64,000 bases of DNA from Verrucomicrobiota bacterium (GTDB lineage: Bacteria; Verrucomicrobiota; Verrucomicrobiia; Methylacidiphilales; JBCCWR01). The notes beneath the pieces are model-generated. The model ran no database searches. It worked only from the letters and a program-made list of their open reading frames with translations, and had not been told where the DNA came from. The stretch covers positions 57,973-121,972 of the forward strand of contig JBCCXA010000005.1 of the NCBI GenBank assembly GCA_039192515.1. The letters run 5' to 3'. The stretch's first letter is position 1. Each line of letters begins with the position of its first letter. This document shows positions 36,375 to 44,949 of the stretch, piece by piece. The translations under genes and the position numbers were made by a program.

Positions 36375-37352
36375 ATGCGGGCTAGTGACCCATTCCTTAC
36401 CACTCTCAAAGAACATCACTCGACACTAGATCGAAGTCGAACAGAAATACTTCAGATCAATGTAGGAAAGCTTTGTAATATCACCTGTGTCCATTGCCAT
36501 GTCAATGCAGGACCTGCTCGCAAGGAAATCATCACTCGACAGACAATCGATCAAATCCTTCCGTGGCTTAAGAGGATGGATCATATCCATACAGTAGACC
36601 TGACAGGAGGCACTCCTGAAATGATCCCTGACTTCCGCTACCTCATTAATGAGCTAAAAAAGATCCCTCACATCCGCACCATCATGGACCGCCTTAATGC
36701 GACTATTCTAGTTGAACCAGGATTCGAATGGGCATCCAATTTCTTGGCAGATCATAAGATTACACTGATTGCCTCAATGCCTTGTTACTCTCCACAGAAT
36801 GTAAACAAACAGAGAGGACAGCGTGTCTTTGAGCGCAGCATAAAAGCTTTTCAAATGCTCAATGAACTAGGCTACGGCAAAAACAATGAACTCATCCTAA
36901 ACTTTGTCTACAACCCCAATGGCGCATTCCTACCTCCCGACCAAAAGAAACTTGAAGCCGACTACAAACGCGAAATGAAAAAGCATTTCGACATCGACTT
37001 CAACCACCTCTACACCATCACTAATATGCCTATCGCCCGCTTTGCTTCCTACCTTAAAAGAAACGGAGCATACGAAAGTTACATGAACACCCTCAAGGAA
37101 GCATTTAACCCATCATCTGTTGATGGCCTCATGTGCAAGAACACGCTTAGCATAGGCTGGCAGGGAGAAGTCTATGATTGCGATTTCAATCAACAGCTCG
37201 CTATGCGCTGGAAAAACGGAAACCCAAAGAAAAATTTATTTCTATGGGACATCAAGCCCGAGGACATCTCAGACCGCCCCATTCTTACTGGGACCCACTG
37301 CTTTGGCTGCACCGCTGGTGCCGGCTCTTCTTGTGGTGGAGCTTTAACTTAA
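36375..37352 (+). CDS. arsS: Arsenosugar biosynthesis-type radical SAM protein
   Basis: Radical SAM enzyme of 325 aa. The cluster motif is CNITCVHC (Cys34, Cys38, Cys41), preceded by ILQINVGKL and followed by HVNAGPARKE, as in the ArsS/rSAM_SeCys family. The C-terminus has THCFGCTAGAGSSCGGALT, the family's hallmark, in which some members use selenocysteine at the last Cys; here it is an ordinary TGT Cys. The start is uncertain: ATG 36375 lies one base after the arsM stop, and ATGs at 36339 and 36348 inside arsM are possible. It is co-transcribed with arsM. Confidence 0.9.
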   Translation: MRASDPFLTTLKEHHSTLDRSRTEILQINVGKLCNITCVHCHVNAGPARKEIITRQTIDQILPWLKRMDHIHTVDLTGGTPEMIPDFRYLINELKKIPHIRTIMDRLNATILVEPGFEWASNFLADHKITLIASMPCYSPQNVNKQRGQRVFERSIKAFQMLNELGYGKNNELILNFVYNPNGAFLPPDQKKLEADYKREMKKHFDIDFNHLYTITNMPIARFASYLKRNGAYESYMNTLKEAFNPSSVDGLMCKNTLSIGWQGEVYDCDFNQQLAMRWKNGNPKKNLFLWDIKPEDISDRPILTGTHCFGCTAGAGSSCGGALT

Positions 37353-37456
37353 TAATCAAATGAAATTTTAATCTGAATGGTCTAACAGATCTTGAATCTG
37401 AAGCGCAAAAGCTTGAGCCATCAAGTCGATCACATCCTCGCATAAGATGAGTTTTA

Positions 37457-38932
37457 CTAGTTAGTGGAGTTTTCAATCCGCTCCATTAATCGAAGATGTA
37501 AATCCTTTCTTTGGTTCGAAAATTCAGGCAAATCCGCGAGATTGCTATACTGTTGCGGATCCTTTTCCATGTCATAAAGTGTAAAACCTTCTTCGATTTT
37601 TTTGTTCCCTGGATACCACATGTAGGCCCACTTATCCGTACGCAATAAATGTCCATTATGAGTCATGGCATAAACATCTTTACGACCGGTTTGTGCGTCT
37701 GGATTATCTAACATCTTCACAAGGCTATGCCCCTGCACATGTTCAACTGGTGGTAATCCAGCAAGTTCAACCACGGTAGGATAGACATCTATCAGTTCAA
37801 CCGGCTGATCACACTGAAAACCCTTACTAAGTCCAGGAGCAGATATAATTAATGGCGAGCGAACCGATTCTTCCCACAGAAATCTCTTTTTCCATAATCT
37901 GTGCTCACCCAAAAGATAGCCGTGATCTGACAAAAAAACGACAATGGTCGTTTCCTTCAATTGAAGCTTTTCCAGCTCATCTAATAAACGACCTAACTGT
38001 CGATCCATATAGCTGACACACGCATAATAACTGCGATGAATAGCTTGTCGCTCCGCTCGATCTATTTTTAAGTCTTTGCCCTGTGCCTGTTTAGGAATGC
38101 CATTGAAGTGATTGTCTGACACTTCGGGGATGACCATGCTTTCTGCTGGGTATGCCACAAAGTCCTGAGCAGGAGCAACATAAGGAAAATGTGGCCTCAC
38201 AAAACCAACACCAAGAAAAAAGGGCTTCTTATCTTCCGCTCTCAACCTGAGTAGCTCGACTGCTTTATCCGTAGTCATAGCGTCAGGCAAGATTTCGCTG
38301 CTATCTTCTGTTTCGACCGTTACCCAGCTACTGCCACCCGGTATTTTTTTTACATCCCCATGAACCCAGTTTGTTTTCCATTTTTCACGCCACTCTGGAT
38401 AACTCTTAATAGCTTTTGGCGAGGTATGATTTCTAACAAAGCTGCCGGGAGTTAAGGTCTCCATGGCTCTGACATTATAATATTCAACCCAAGAAGAATC
38501 GTGATCACTACCACTAGTTCCTTTTATAATATCCCCAGGAACATCCATGTGATAGAGTTTACTCACTCGTGCAGTCCAGTAACCATTTTCCTTAAAGTAG
38601 CGAGGCAAGGTGAGAGCATCTTCCTCAAGAGGTTTTCTCAGACTGGTAACGCCATTTTTTTCTGGATATTGTCCCGATAAAATCGATGCCCGGGAGGGAC
38701 CACACAAAGGATACTGGCAGTAAGCTCTGACAAAAGAAGTGCCTTCACTAGCGAGACGGTCCAGGTGTGGCGTCTTAGACTGAGGATGTCCAAAGCTAGA
38801 CAAGGCAGAATTCAAGTCATCAGCCACAATAAATAATATATTCGGGCGAACAGCCTTAGACTCCTGGAGCACAATGAAGTTCAAGATTATGATGTAACAA
38901 CAAATAATCATACGAATATGTTTTTTAAACAT
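37457..38932 (-). CDS. Secreted sulfatase, iduronate-2-sulfatase-like
   Basis: Type I sulfatase of 491 aa with a signal peptide (about 1-26, hydrophobic MIICCYIIILNFIVL). The formylglycine motif is CGPSR at 77-81, in LCGPSRASILSGQYP. NILFIVADDL supplies the first metal-binding Asp pair, and LSDHGYLLGEH and KKRFLWEESVRSPLII are further active-site segments. It should remove sulfate esters from a glycan, in the periplasm or outside. GGAGGTGAT lies just upstream of ATG 38932 and decides the start against a GTG three codons upstream. Downstream of this gene is convergent arsS. Confidence 0.9.
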   Translation of the reverse strand: MFKKHIRMIICCYIIILNFIVLQESKAVRPNILFIVADDLNSALSSFGHPQSKTPHLDRLASEGTSFVRAYCQYPLCGPSRASILSGQYPEKNGVTSLRKPLEEDALTLPRYFKENGYWTARVSKLYHMDVPGDIIKGTSGSDHDSSWVEYYNVRAMETLTPGSFVRNHTSPKAIKSYPEWREKWKTNWVHGDVKKIPGGSSWVTVETEDSSEILPDAMTTDKAVELLRLRAEDKKPFFLGVGFVRPHFPYVAPAQDFVAYPAESMVIPEVSDNHFNGIPKQAQGKDLKIDRAERQAIHRSYYACVSYMDRQLGRLLDELEKLQLKETTIVVFLSDHGYLLGEHRLWKKRFLWEESVRSPLIISAPGLSKGFQCDQPVELIDVYPTVVELAGLPPVEHVQGHSLVKMLDNPDAQTGRKDVYAMTHNGHLLRTDKWAYMWYPGNKKIEEGFTLYDMEKDPQQYSNLADLPEFSNQRKDLHLRLMERIENSTN

Positions 38933-38957
38933 ATGTATCACCTCCGCCTGATCTCAT

Positions 38958-40739
38958 TTATGAGTCATTCATTCTTGTAAGCAAAAGCATTCGAAAATCC
39001 ATAACTTGCGCTCCCGGTATATCGGTTGCCTGAAGCCTCAATCTTCCATTTCCTTCTTCCAAGCGAATTTCACCGAGGGTCATGCGGCCCCACTCCTTGT
39101 CATATGACTCTTTGCGCTTGACTCTATCCTCTTTCATTCCAATCAAAGGAGAATCGTGAGCTTCCGTAATCTTTCCTGTTAACTCGTTGTCCATAAAACT
39201 CAAACGGACAGTGGAGCCAAGATCTTCAGCTTTACAGGTATAGAATATCTCAGCCTTATAAATTCCTGACTGCCCTACTTCACAACGCCATTCAATGGTG
39301 TCTTTAGTACTTGTCCAATTAGTAAAGTAGGAGGCATTAGGAAATTTACTCGAGCGCTCTATACCACCTAGCGACTTAGCATCTCGAGCTGGAACCTGAG
39401 TCATTCTTGCGCCTGGATGACCAATGATGTAGGACCGCTCCTCAGTTACATTTCCGTATTTCTCTAACATCTCCTGACTCCATGCCTTTGCCTTATCTTC
39501 GAGCATTTTTACAACCTCAGGCTTTTGCTTATTGATTGGACTTTCTTGCCCAAGATCTTCGATCATATCATAGAGTTTACCCTTGCTATCCATACGGTAA
39601 CGTTGAGTCCTTAATGACACAGTTCCGGGCTTGAATGATGATTGTGATTGATAAAGTATGCGCTCAGGCCACTTTTCGGAACTATCTACCAACAAAGGTT
39701 TCAGGCTCTTCCCATCTAGGGGTTTCGTGCCAGAATAATCAATATCCACCAACTCACTTAACGTTGGAAGCAAGTCAATTGCCCCAGCGATATGAGGAAT
39801 CTTGGTGCCTGGCTGTATTTTGCTAGGCCAACTTAAAAAAAGCGGTGAGCGCACCCCTCCCTCATCGAGCGAACCTTTTTTACCTTTCATACCGCCATTC
39901 CACCTCTTGCCATTGGGACCGTTATCATTGAAATATAGTATGATGGTATTGTCCCTTAACTTTAGCTCCTCAATTTTCTTTACAAGGCGCCCAACGTTCC
40001 AGTCTATGTTTTCTACCATTGCATACGCCGCACAAGTGTGTGCACCTAAATCGTCCTGCATTTTCTCAAATTTATTCCACCATTTGTCGGGCACTTGCAT
40101 AGGTGAATGGGGGGTATTAAAAGCTAGATAAACAAAAAATGCCTCTTGTTTATGATTCTCTATATAGCTCATAGCTCGTTCAGTTAAGTCATCCGTTAAA
40201 TAACCACTTCCGGTCACAATCTCGCCATTATGGTCGAGCATGGGACTGTAATAATGGGCCCAATGCCCGGAACAAAACCCATAGAATTCATCAAATCCAC
40301 GTGCATTTGGATGGTAAGGGTACTGCATTCCATTGTGCCACTTTCCGAACGCGGCAGTTTTATAGCCCGCGCGTTTAAAGATGTCGGAAATGAACATTTC
40401 ATCCGTGTTTAATCTCTCCTTCCCTCTTGTGACACCTCGAACACCTGTCCTCTTAAAATAACGTCCCGTTAAAAATTCTGCACGCGTTGGAGCACAAAGA
40501 GCACACACGAAGAAATGGTCAAATTGCACTCCAGACTCAGCCAGCTTGTCTAGATTGGGTGTACTTATATGAGGATTTCCATGTATAGAGAAATCTCCCC
40601 AACCTTGATCATCCGATAACATCACCACCACATTAGGCGGGCTTGCAGTGCTAGCGCTGACCCCACCAATGGATAGAGTAGATACAAAAAATAAACTTAT
40701 CTTACCGAAACTAACAGCCAACTGAAGAAGATGATTCAT
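38958..40739 (-). CDS. Secreted sulfatase, arylsulfatase A-like, with C-terminal domain
   Basis: Type I sulfatase of 593 aa. The signal peptide is about 1-30 (LFFVSTLSIGGVSASTA). VVVMLSDDQGWGDF supplies the first metal site, and the formylglycine motif CAPTR is at 82-86. FNDNGPNGKRWNGGMKGKKG and GGVRSPLFLSWP are conserved active-site stretches. After the sulfatase fold, about 470-593 form an extra beta-rich domain (SYFTNWTSTKDTIEWRCEVG) that may bind carbohydrate. Sequence differs strongly from the two neighbouring sulfatases, so the three probably cut different sulfate positions. Confidence 0.9.
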   Translation of the reverse strand: MNHLLQLAVSFGKISLFFVSTLSIGGVSASTASPPNVVVMLSDDQGWGDFSIHGNPHISTPNLDKLAESGVQFDHFFVCALCAPTRAEFLTGRYFKRTGVRGVTRGKERLNTDEMFISDIFKRAGYKTAAFGKWHNGMQYPYHPNARGFDEFYGFCSGHWAHYYSPMLDHNGEIVTGSGYLTDDLTERAMSYIENHKQEAFFVYLAFNTPHSPMQVPDKWWNKFEKMQDDLGAHTCAAYAMVENIDWNVGRLVKKIEELKLRDNTIILYFNDNGPNGKRWNGGMKGKKGSLDEGGVRSPLFLSWPSKIQPGTKIPHIAGAIDLLPTLSELVDIDYSGTKPLDGKSLKPLLVDSSEKWPERILYQSQSSFKPGTVSLRTQRYRMDSKGKLYDMIEDLGQESPINKQKPEVVKMLEDKAKAWSQEMLEKYGNVTEERSYIIGHPGARMTQVPARDAKSLGGIERSSKFPNASYFTNWTSTKDTIEWRCEVGQSGIYKAEIFYTCKAEDLGSTVRLSFMDNELTGKITEAHDSPLIGMKEDRVKRKESYDKEWGRMTLGEIRLEEGNGRLRLQATDIPGAQVMDFRMLLLTRMNDS

Positions 40740-40834
40740 AAGATGATTGGTCCTTTGAGCACATACTAGGAAGCACAGAAAGTTAAGGCAACTAGTGAAT
40801 GTGAAAGCCTATGGTTTGAGTCATTGTAGTAAAA

Positions 40835-40878
40835 AGTAAATCAGCTTTTTAGGAAGCTACAGCAAGCATTGATTTACT
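40835..40878. other. Inverted repeat between sulfatase genes
   Basis: AGTAAATCA (40835-40843) pairs perfectly with TGATTTACT (40870-40878) around a 26-base loop that itself can pair GCTT with AAGC. It lies upstream of the 38958-40739 sulfatase. Operator or leader structure is possible; no regulator is known to me for it. Confidence 0.4.
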
Positions 40879-40956
40879 ACTTCCTCACTTGCTAAATAGT
40901 TGCTCCAGTATCTTAATTTGTATCTCCTTGTGTTCAGACGCATCATCTTAACCGAT

Positions 40957-40984
40957 CCCATGCCTCAACATTCTGTGGCATGGG
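40957..40984. terminator. Hairpin directly after a sulfatase gene
   Basis: CCCATGCC (40957-40964) pairs with GGCATGGG (40977-40984) in a perfect 8-bp stem, touching the stop codon of the minus-strand sulfatase. No T-run follows on the minus strand, so it may stabilise or partly terminate the transcript. Confidence 0.5.
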
Positions 40985-42553
40985 CTAACTCGTTTTATTC
41001 TTTTTCTTTTTCCTATCTGGAAATTTCCCAGGCTCTAGCGGTGGTAGTTCATACTTATCTCTTAAGCTGTCAAGCTCTTGATGCAAGCGCTTTATGACTT
41101 CAGCATACTCAGGATTGCTATATTGGCTTTGCATTTCATTAGGATCTGTTTCTAAATCGTACAGCTCCCATTCTCCTAGATCATAAAAATTGATCAACTT
41201 GTAGCGACCATCATAAACCCCCTCATGACGTTTGACGCTATGAAAACCAGGAAATTCATAGTAATGATAGTAAAGATTTTTACGCCAGTCTTTAGGTGTG
41301 GCCCCTTTGAGAATCGGAACCATGCTTCTACCTTGCATATCCTCCGGTTGCTCCAAGCCAGCAATGTCCAAGAAAGTCTGTGCAAAATCAAGGTTTGAGA
41401 CTAGATCTGAATTGCGGGTGCCGGGCTTGGTAATACCTGGCCAGTGAACAATCAAAGGCGTGCGAAAGGATTCGTCATACATAAAACGCTTATCAAACCA
41501 TCCATGTTCACCCAGATAAAAGCCCTGATCAGAAGAGTAAATAAAAACTGTATTCTCTGACAGTTTTAATTCTTCTAAATGGGCCCTGAGTTCCCCTACC
41601 GAGTCATCTACAGATTTGATGCAACGTAGATAATCCTTAAGATACCTCTGATATTTCCAACGAACGAGTTCCTTACCCTCAAGCTTAGCTTCTATCATCT
41701 TTTTATTCTTTGGGTCATAAGCGGCATTCCATTTACTTAGTTGCTCAGGACTCATTCGCTTTAAAATTCTCTTGGTAAGAGGTTTTTTAGCTTCCTCGAA
41801 TTCCTTGACTTTCAGGTCTTTGCCCCACTCCATTGTAATAGCAATAGACATATCCTGTTCGCGCGCGGCCGTACCTCTGCCCGAGTAATCGTCGAATAAT
41901 GTATCAGGCTCGGGAATGCTTACATCATCAAATGCATTTAGATATTCTAAAGCAGGTGACCACTCTCTATGAGGAGCTTTATGTTGGACCATTAGTATGA
42001 AGGGTTTATTAGGGTCTCTTTCCTCACTGAGCCACTTAATGGCCTTTTCAGTAATAATGTCCGTCACGTAACCATTTACTCTGTATTTCCCATCCTCTTT
42101 GATAAAATCTGGATTGTAATAGTGCCCCTGACCCGGCAATATATCCCAATGGTCGTATCCTTGGGGTTTGCTTACCAGATGCCATTTACCAATGATCGCT
42201 GTTTGATATCCTCCCTTTTGAAATAATTTTGGAAAAGTCTGCTGAGAACCATCAAAACGTACTTCGTTGGTCTTAAAGCCGTTCAAGTGGCTATGCTTAC
42301 CTGTCTGAATAACGGCTCGGCTAGGCCCGCAAATTGAATTCGTTACCATGCAACGTTGAAACAAGACACCCTCATTGGCGAGTTTGTCGAAATGCGGAGT
42401 CGGGGCTATCTCGGCCAATCGTCCACCATAGGCACTTATTGCTTGGGTCGCGTGATCATCAGTAAAAAGAAACACAATGTTTGGCGCCCCCCCTAATACA
42501 GTAAGAGGGACTAAAAGCAGTATTAAACTAAGCTTCATCATTTTGCTGGACAT
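40985..42553 (-). CDS. Secreted sulfatase, sulfamidase/DUF4976 type
   Basis: Type I sulfatase of 522 aa with a signal peptide (about 1-22, [15 protein letters not shown]). [20 protein letters not shown] is the first metal segment, and the formylglycine motif CGPSR is at 75-79. [20 protein letters not shown] and [13 protein letters not shown] are conserved. The C-terminal portion [19 protein letters not shown] fits the DUF4976 extension. Members act on sulfated polysaccharides including glycosaminoglycan-like and algal types; the true substrate is unknown. The C-terminus ends in a Lys run. Confidence 0.9.
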   Translation of the reverse strand: MSSKMMKLSLILLLVPLTVLGGAPNIVFLFTDDHATQAISAYGGRLAEIAPTPHFDKLANEGVLFQRCMVTNSICGPSRAVIQTGKHSHLNGFKTNEVRFDGSQQTFPKLFQKGGYQTAIIGKWHLVSKPQGYDHWDILPGQGHYYNPDFIKEDGKYRVNGYVTDIITEKAIKWLSEERDPNKPFILMVQHKAPHREWSPALEYLNAFDDVSIPEPDTLFDDYSGRGTAAREQDMSIAITMEWGKDLKVKEFEEAKKPLTKRILKRMSPEQLSKWNAAYDPKNKKMIEAKLEGKELVRWKYQRYLKDYLRCIKSVDDSVGELRAHLEELKLSENTVFIYSSDQGFYLGEHGWFDKRFMYDESFRTPLIVHWPGITKPGTRNSDLVSNLDFAQTFLDIAGLEQPEDMQGRSMVPILKGATPKDWRKNLYYHYYEFPGFHSVKRHEGVYDGRYKLINFYDLGEWELYDLETDPNEMQSQYSNPEYAEVIKRLHQELDSLRDKYELPPLEPGKFPDRKKKKNKTS

Positions 42554-42588
42554 AGATTATAGTCTGCAGTGCCTTAGCTTTTTTGCCA

Positions 42589-43446
42589 TTAAGATTGTTC
42601 AATAAGTTTCTTAGTCGCTAATACCCCCTCGACTGGGCCAAGATTTTTACCTTCATACTCAATGGCAATAATTCCATTATAGCCGGTATCATTAATGATC
42701 TTCATTAACCTCGGGTAATCGAAGCCTTCAGCAGAACCATCTTCATTGATATTATGCGTTTTGGCAGAAATGGCTTTGGCGTATGGCATCATATCTTCAG
42801 TTCCTTGATAAATATCTGTCCCCTTCATTTTTCCAAAATCAGGCATGAGCCAGCAATGATCGTGACCAAAAGTCTTAACGAGGTTGGCTAGAAAAGCTCC
42901 AGAACGTGAATGTTTTATCGGCATAGGCTCGATGACCAATATCTTATCTTTTGATTTTGCGTAATCTGCCAATGGCTCCAGAGCTGTAATAATTTTTTTG
43001 GTAGCTATATCCTCATCCGCATTCGGGTCAGCTCTAACAAAAATCCGCACAAATTTAGAATCTAGAGTCTCTGCAGCATCAACAGCCCACTTGTGCATAG
43101 AGCCCTTAGCTCGCAGCTTTTTTTCCTCATCTGGCCTGCAGTCAACAATTTGCGCCATAACCAGAAAAATTTCGGACCCGGATTCATCTGCTGCTTTTTT
43201 AAGGTTAGGCAGAAAGTCTGCATCATCTTCCCATCCCTCAGGAAATCCGCCTGTCCAGACATCAATCTTGGTAATACCAAATTTTTCTTTGGCAAAGGCT
43301 GGGTAATCCATGGCCGTTAGCTGGCCAGATTTAAATAACTTGCGCAATGAGTACATGGACAAACCTACTTCATAATCAGCAGATCTAGATTGTGTAGGAA
43401 GTAGTAATGACCATACAACTAACAGTCCTAATAGAGTTTTTTTCAT
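42589..43446 (-). CDS. Secreted sugar phosphate isomerase/epimerase-like protein
   Basis: TIM-barrel protein of the AP endonuclease-2/xylose isomerase-like superfamily, 285 aa from the ATG at 43446. It has a signal peptide, MKKTLLGLLVVWSLLL with TQSRSADYEV. Conserved strands include VGLSMYSLR, KIDVWTGGFPE, ILVIEPMPIKHSRSG with a metal Glu, HCWLMPDFGK and IIAIEYEGKN. The frame is open 12 codons upstream, but those residues precede an obvious signal peptide. An exported sugar isomerase-like enzyme next to sulfatases fits glycan catabolism, with substrate unknown. Confidence 0.83.
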   Translation of the reverse strand: MKKTLLGLLVVWSLLLPTQSRSADYEVGLSMYSLRKLFKSGQLTAMDYPAFAKEKFGITKIDVWTGGFPEGWEDDADFLPNLKKAADESGSEIFLVMAQIVDCRPDEEKKLRAKGSMHKWAVDAAETLDSKFVRIFVRADPNADEDIATKKIITALEPLADYAKSKDKILVIEPMPIKHSRSGAFLANLVKTFGHDHCWLMPDFGKMKGTDIYQGTEDMMPYAKAISAKTHNINEDGSAEGFDYPRLMKIINDTGYNGIIAIEYEGKNLGPVEGVLATKKLIEQS

Positions 43447-43503
43447 AAGATCGTTTCGCAGTCGTGTTTCATAGATACGCAATTTGTAGACTAAGCTAGA
43501 ATA

Positions 43504-44919
43504 TCAACCCGGCAAGAATTCTTTGCGATACTCATACTGACTTTTTAATAACTTATTCGCTTCAGGATTATTGACGAAGACTTTTTTATCAGGATCGAAT
43601 GTAAGAGGACCTTCCACGACCATGGCTATCACTCCCAAAAGAGCCGCGGCTGTAAAGTCAGCAGCATAATCAACAATGTTGGAGCCAGGCTGCTTGTTGT
43701 CCTTGATAGCCCGCAACCACTCTGAGAAGTGATCGCCCTTAACTCGAGGCAGGGTTTTGGGTGGAAACGCCTTGTCGCTTTTTAGTTGATTAAAATAGTC
43801 TACAGGAAAAATTCCTATACGTCCCCCATAGATGTCACACTTCATCGTCCCTTTCGAGCCGACAATAAGAGTGCCCGTAGTAAGCGGCTTCATAGATTTG
43901 TCTCCCTTGCCCTTTCCTTTACCACCAAAAAACTCTTGGGGTACGTGTGGAACATCCTCCGGCAGAAGCTTTCCATCCATCCAGTGAAGTGTAACAGGCT
44001 TACCGAATTTAGTTACAAATTCGAAGTCTATCTTAGATTTTTCAGGAAATGCAACCGGCGTGACCTTACCTTTCACCGCTTCAACTCGAGTAGGGAATTT
44101 CAATCCAAGTGGTGTGTAGGAGGCATCCATACAATGACAGGCAATATCGCCTATGGCACCACAGCCATAATCTATAAAGGCACGCCAATCAAAGGGGGCT
44201 ATCCCACCGCGGTAATCCATAGGCTTTGCCACGCCCTGCCATAAATTCCAATCAAACCCATCGGGAACCACACCTGGCTGATTGAATTGATCCATGCCCT
44301 GGGGCCAAATAGGCCTATTTGTCCAATGATAAACTTCTTGCACATCTCCGATGAGACCTGCATCGATCCACTCCTGAAATAAACGAACTCCCTCCCTGGC
44401 ATGGCCTTGATTACCCATCTGCGTAATGACGCCTGTCTCCTTGGCCACTTGCTTGATATGCATTGCCTCCTCAAAGGTTCTTACTAGAGGCTTTTCCAAT
44501 AAAAGATGTTTACCCTGAGCCATAACCCAAAGACCTATTGGATAGTGCATATGATCAGGGACTGCGACGGACACTGCATCGATCTCTTTCCCCATTTTGT
44601 CAAACATCACTCGATAGTCTTTAAAGCGAGGAACTTCCGGAAATTTAGAATAGGTTTCTACTGCGGTTTTGTAGTTCTTAAAACCACTAGGCTTGGTGTC
44701 ACTTGCCTCATTAACGTCACAAAATGCCACTAATTCCGCATGCTTTTTTAGTTGAGTGACATGCACATTACCACGACCTCCTACGCCTATCACTGCGACT
44801 CTAACCTTATCCTGGTTTAAATTCTCAGCTTTAATGATGGAAGGAAAAAACAATGAGCAAGCACCCACTTTCGTACTCGTCTTGATAAAATTTCTTCTAT
44901 TTAGCATCGAATCTATCAT
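43504..44919 (-). CDS. Gfo/Idh/MocA-family oxidoreductase, probably Tat-exported
   Basis: NAD(P)-dependent oxidoreductase of 471 aa. The N-terminus NRRNFIKTSTKVGACSLFF is a Tat-like signal with a twin Arg. The Rossmann motif VAVIGVGGRGNVHV follows at about 39-52. GKHLLLEKPLVRTFEEAMH carries the conserved EKP, and MGNQGHAREGVRLFQEW and the DYGCGAIGDIACHCMD segment fit the family. These enzymes act on sugars or their derivatives. It is grouped with the isomerase-like gene (22 bp after its stop) and the sulfatases on the same strand. ATG 44907 is an alternative start. Expression is probably under the divergent sensor kinase next door. Confidence 0.86.
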   Translation of the reverse strand: MIDSMLNRRNFIKTSTKVGACSLFFPSIIKAENLNQDKVRVAVIGVGGRGNVHVTQLKKHAELVAFCDVNEASDTKPSGFKNYKTAVETYSKFPEVPRFKDYRVMFDKMGKEIDAVSVAVPDHMHYPIGLWVMAQGKHLLLEKPLVRTFEEAMHIKQVAKETGVITQMGNQGHAREGVRLFQEWIDAGLIGDVQEVYHWTNRPIWPQGMDQFNQPGVVPDGFDWNLWQGVAKPMDYRGGIAPFDWRAFIDYGCGAIGDIACHCMDASYTPLGLKFPTRVEAVKGKVTPVAFPEKSKIDFEFVTKFGKPVTLHWMDGKLLPEDVPHVPQEFFGGKGKGKGDKSMKPLTTGTLIVGSKGTMKCDIYGGRIGIFPVDYFNQLKSDKAFPPKTLPRVKGDHFSEWLRAIKDNKQPGSNIVDYAADFTAAALLGVIAMVVEGPLTFDPDKKVFVNNPEANKLLKSQYEYRKEFLPG

Positions 44920-44949
44920 ACACTATTAATTCTATTTCTTCATGACACC

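Noticed and set aside
37376..37450. Possible extra repeat copy between arsS and the sulfatase gene (minus strand, TTCAAGATCTGTTAGACC)
   Set aside because: Only the centre resembles the family (AAGATCT and ATTCAG-TTAAA-like end); the first half does not align well enough.
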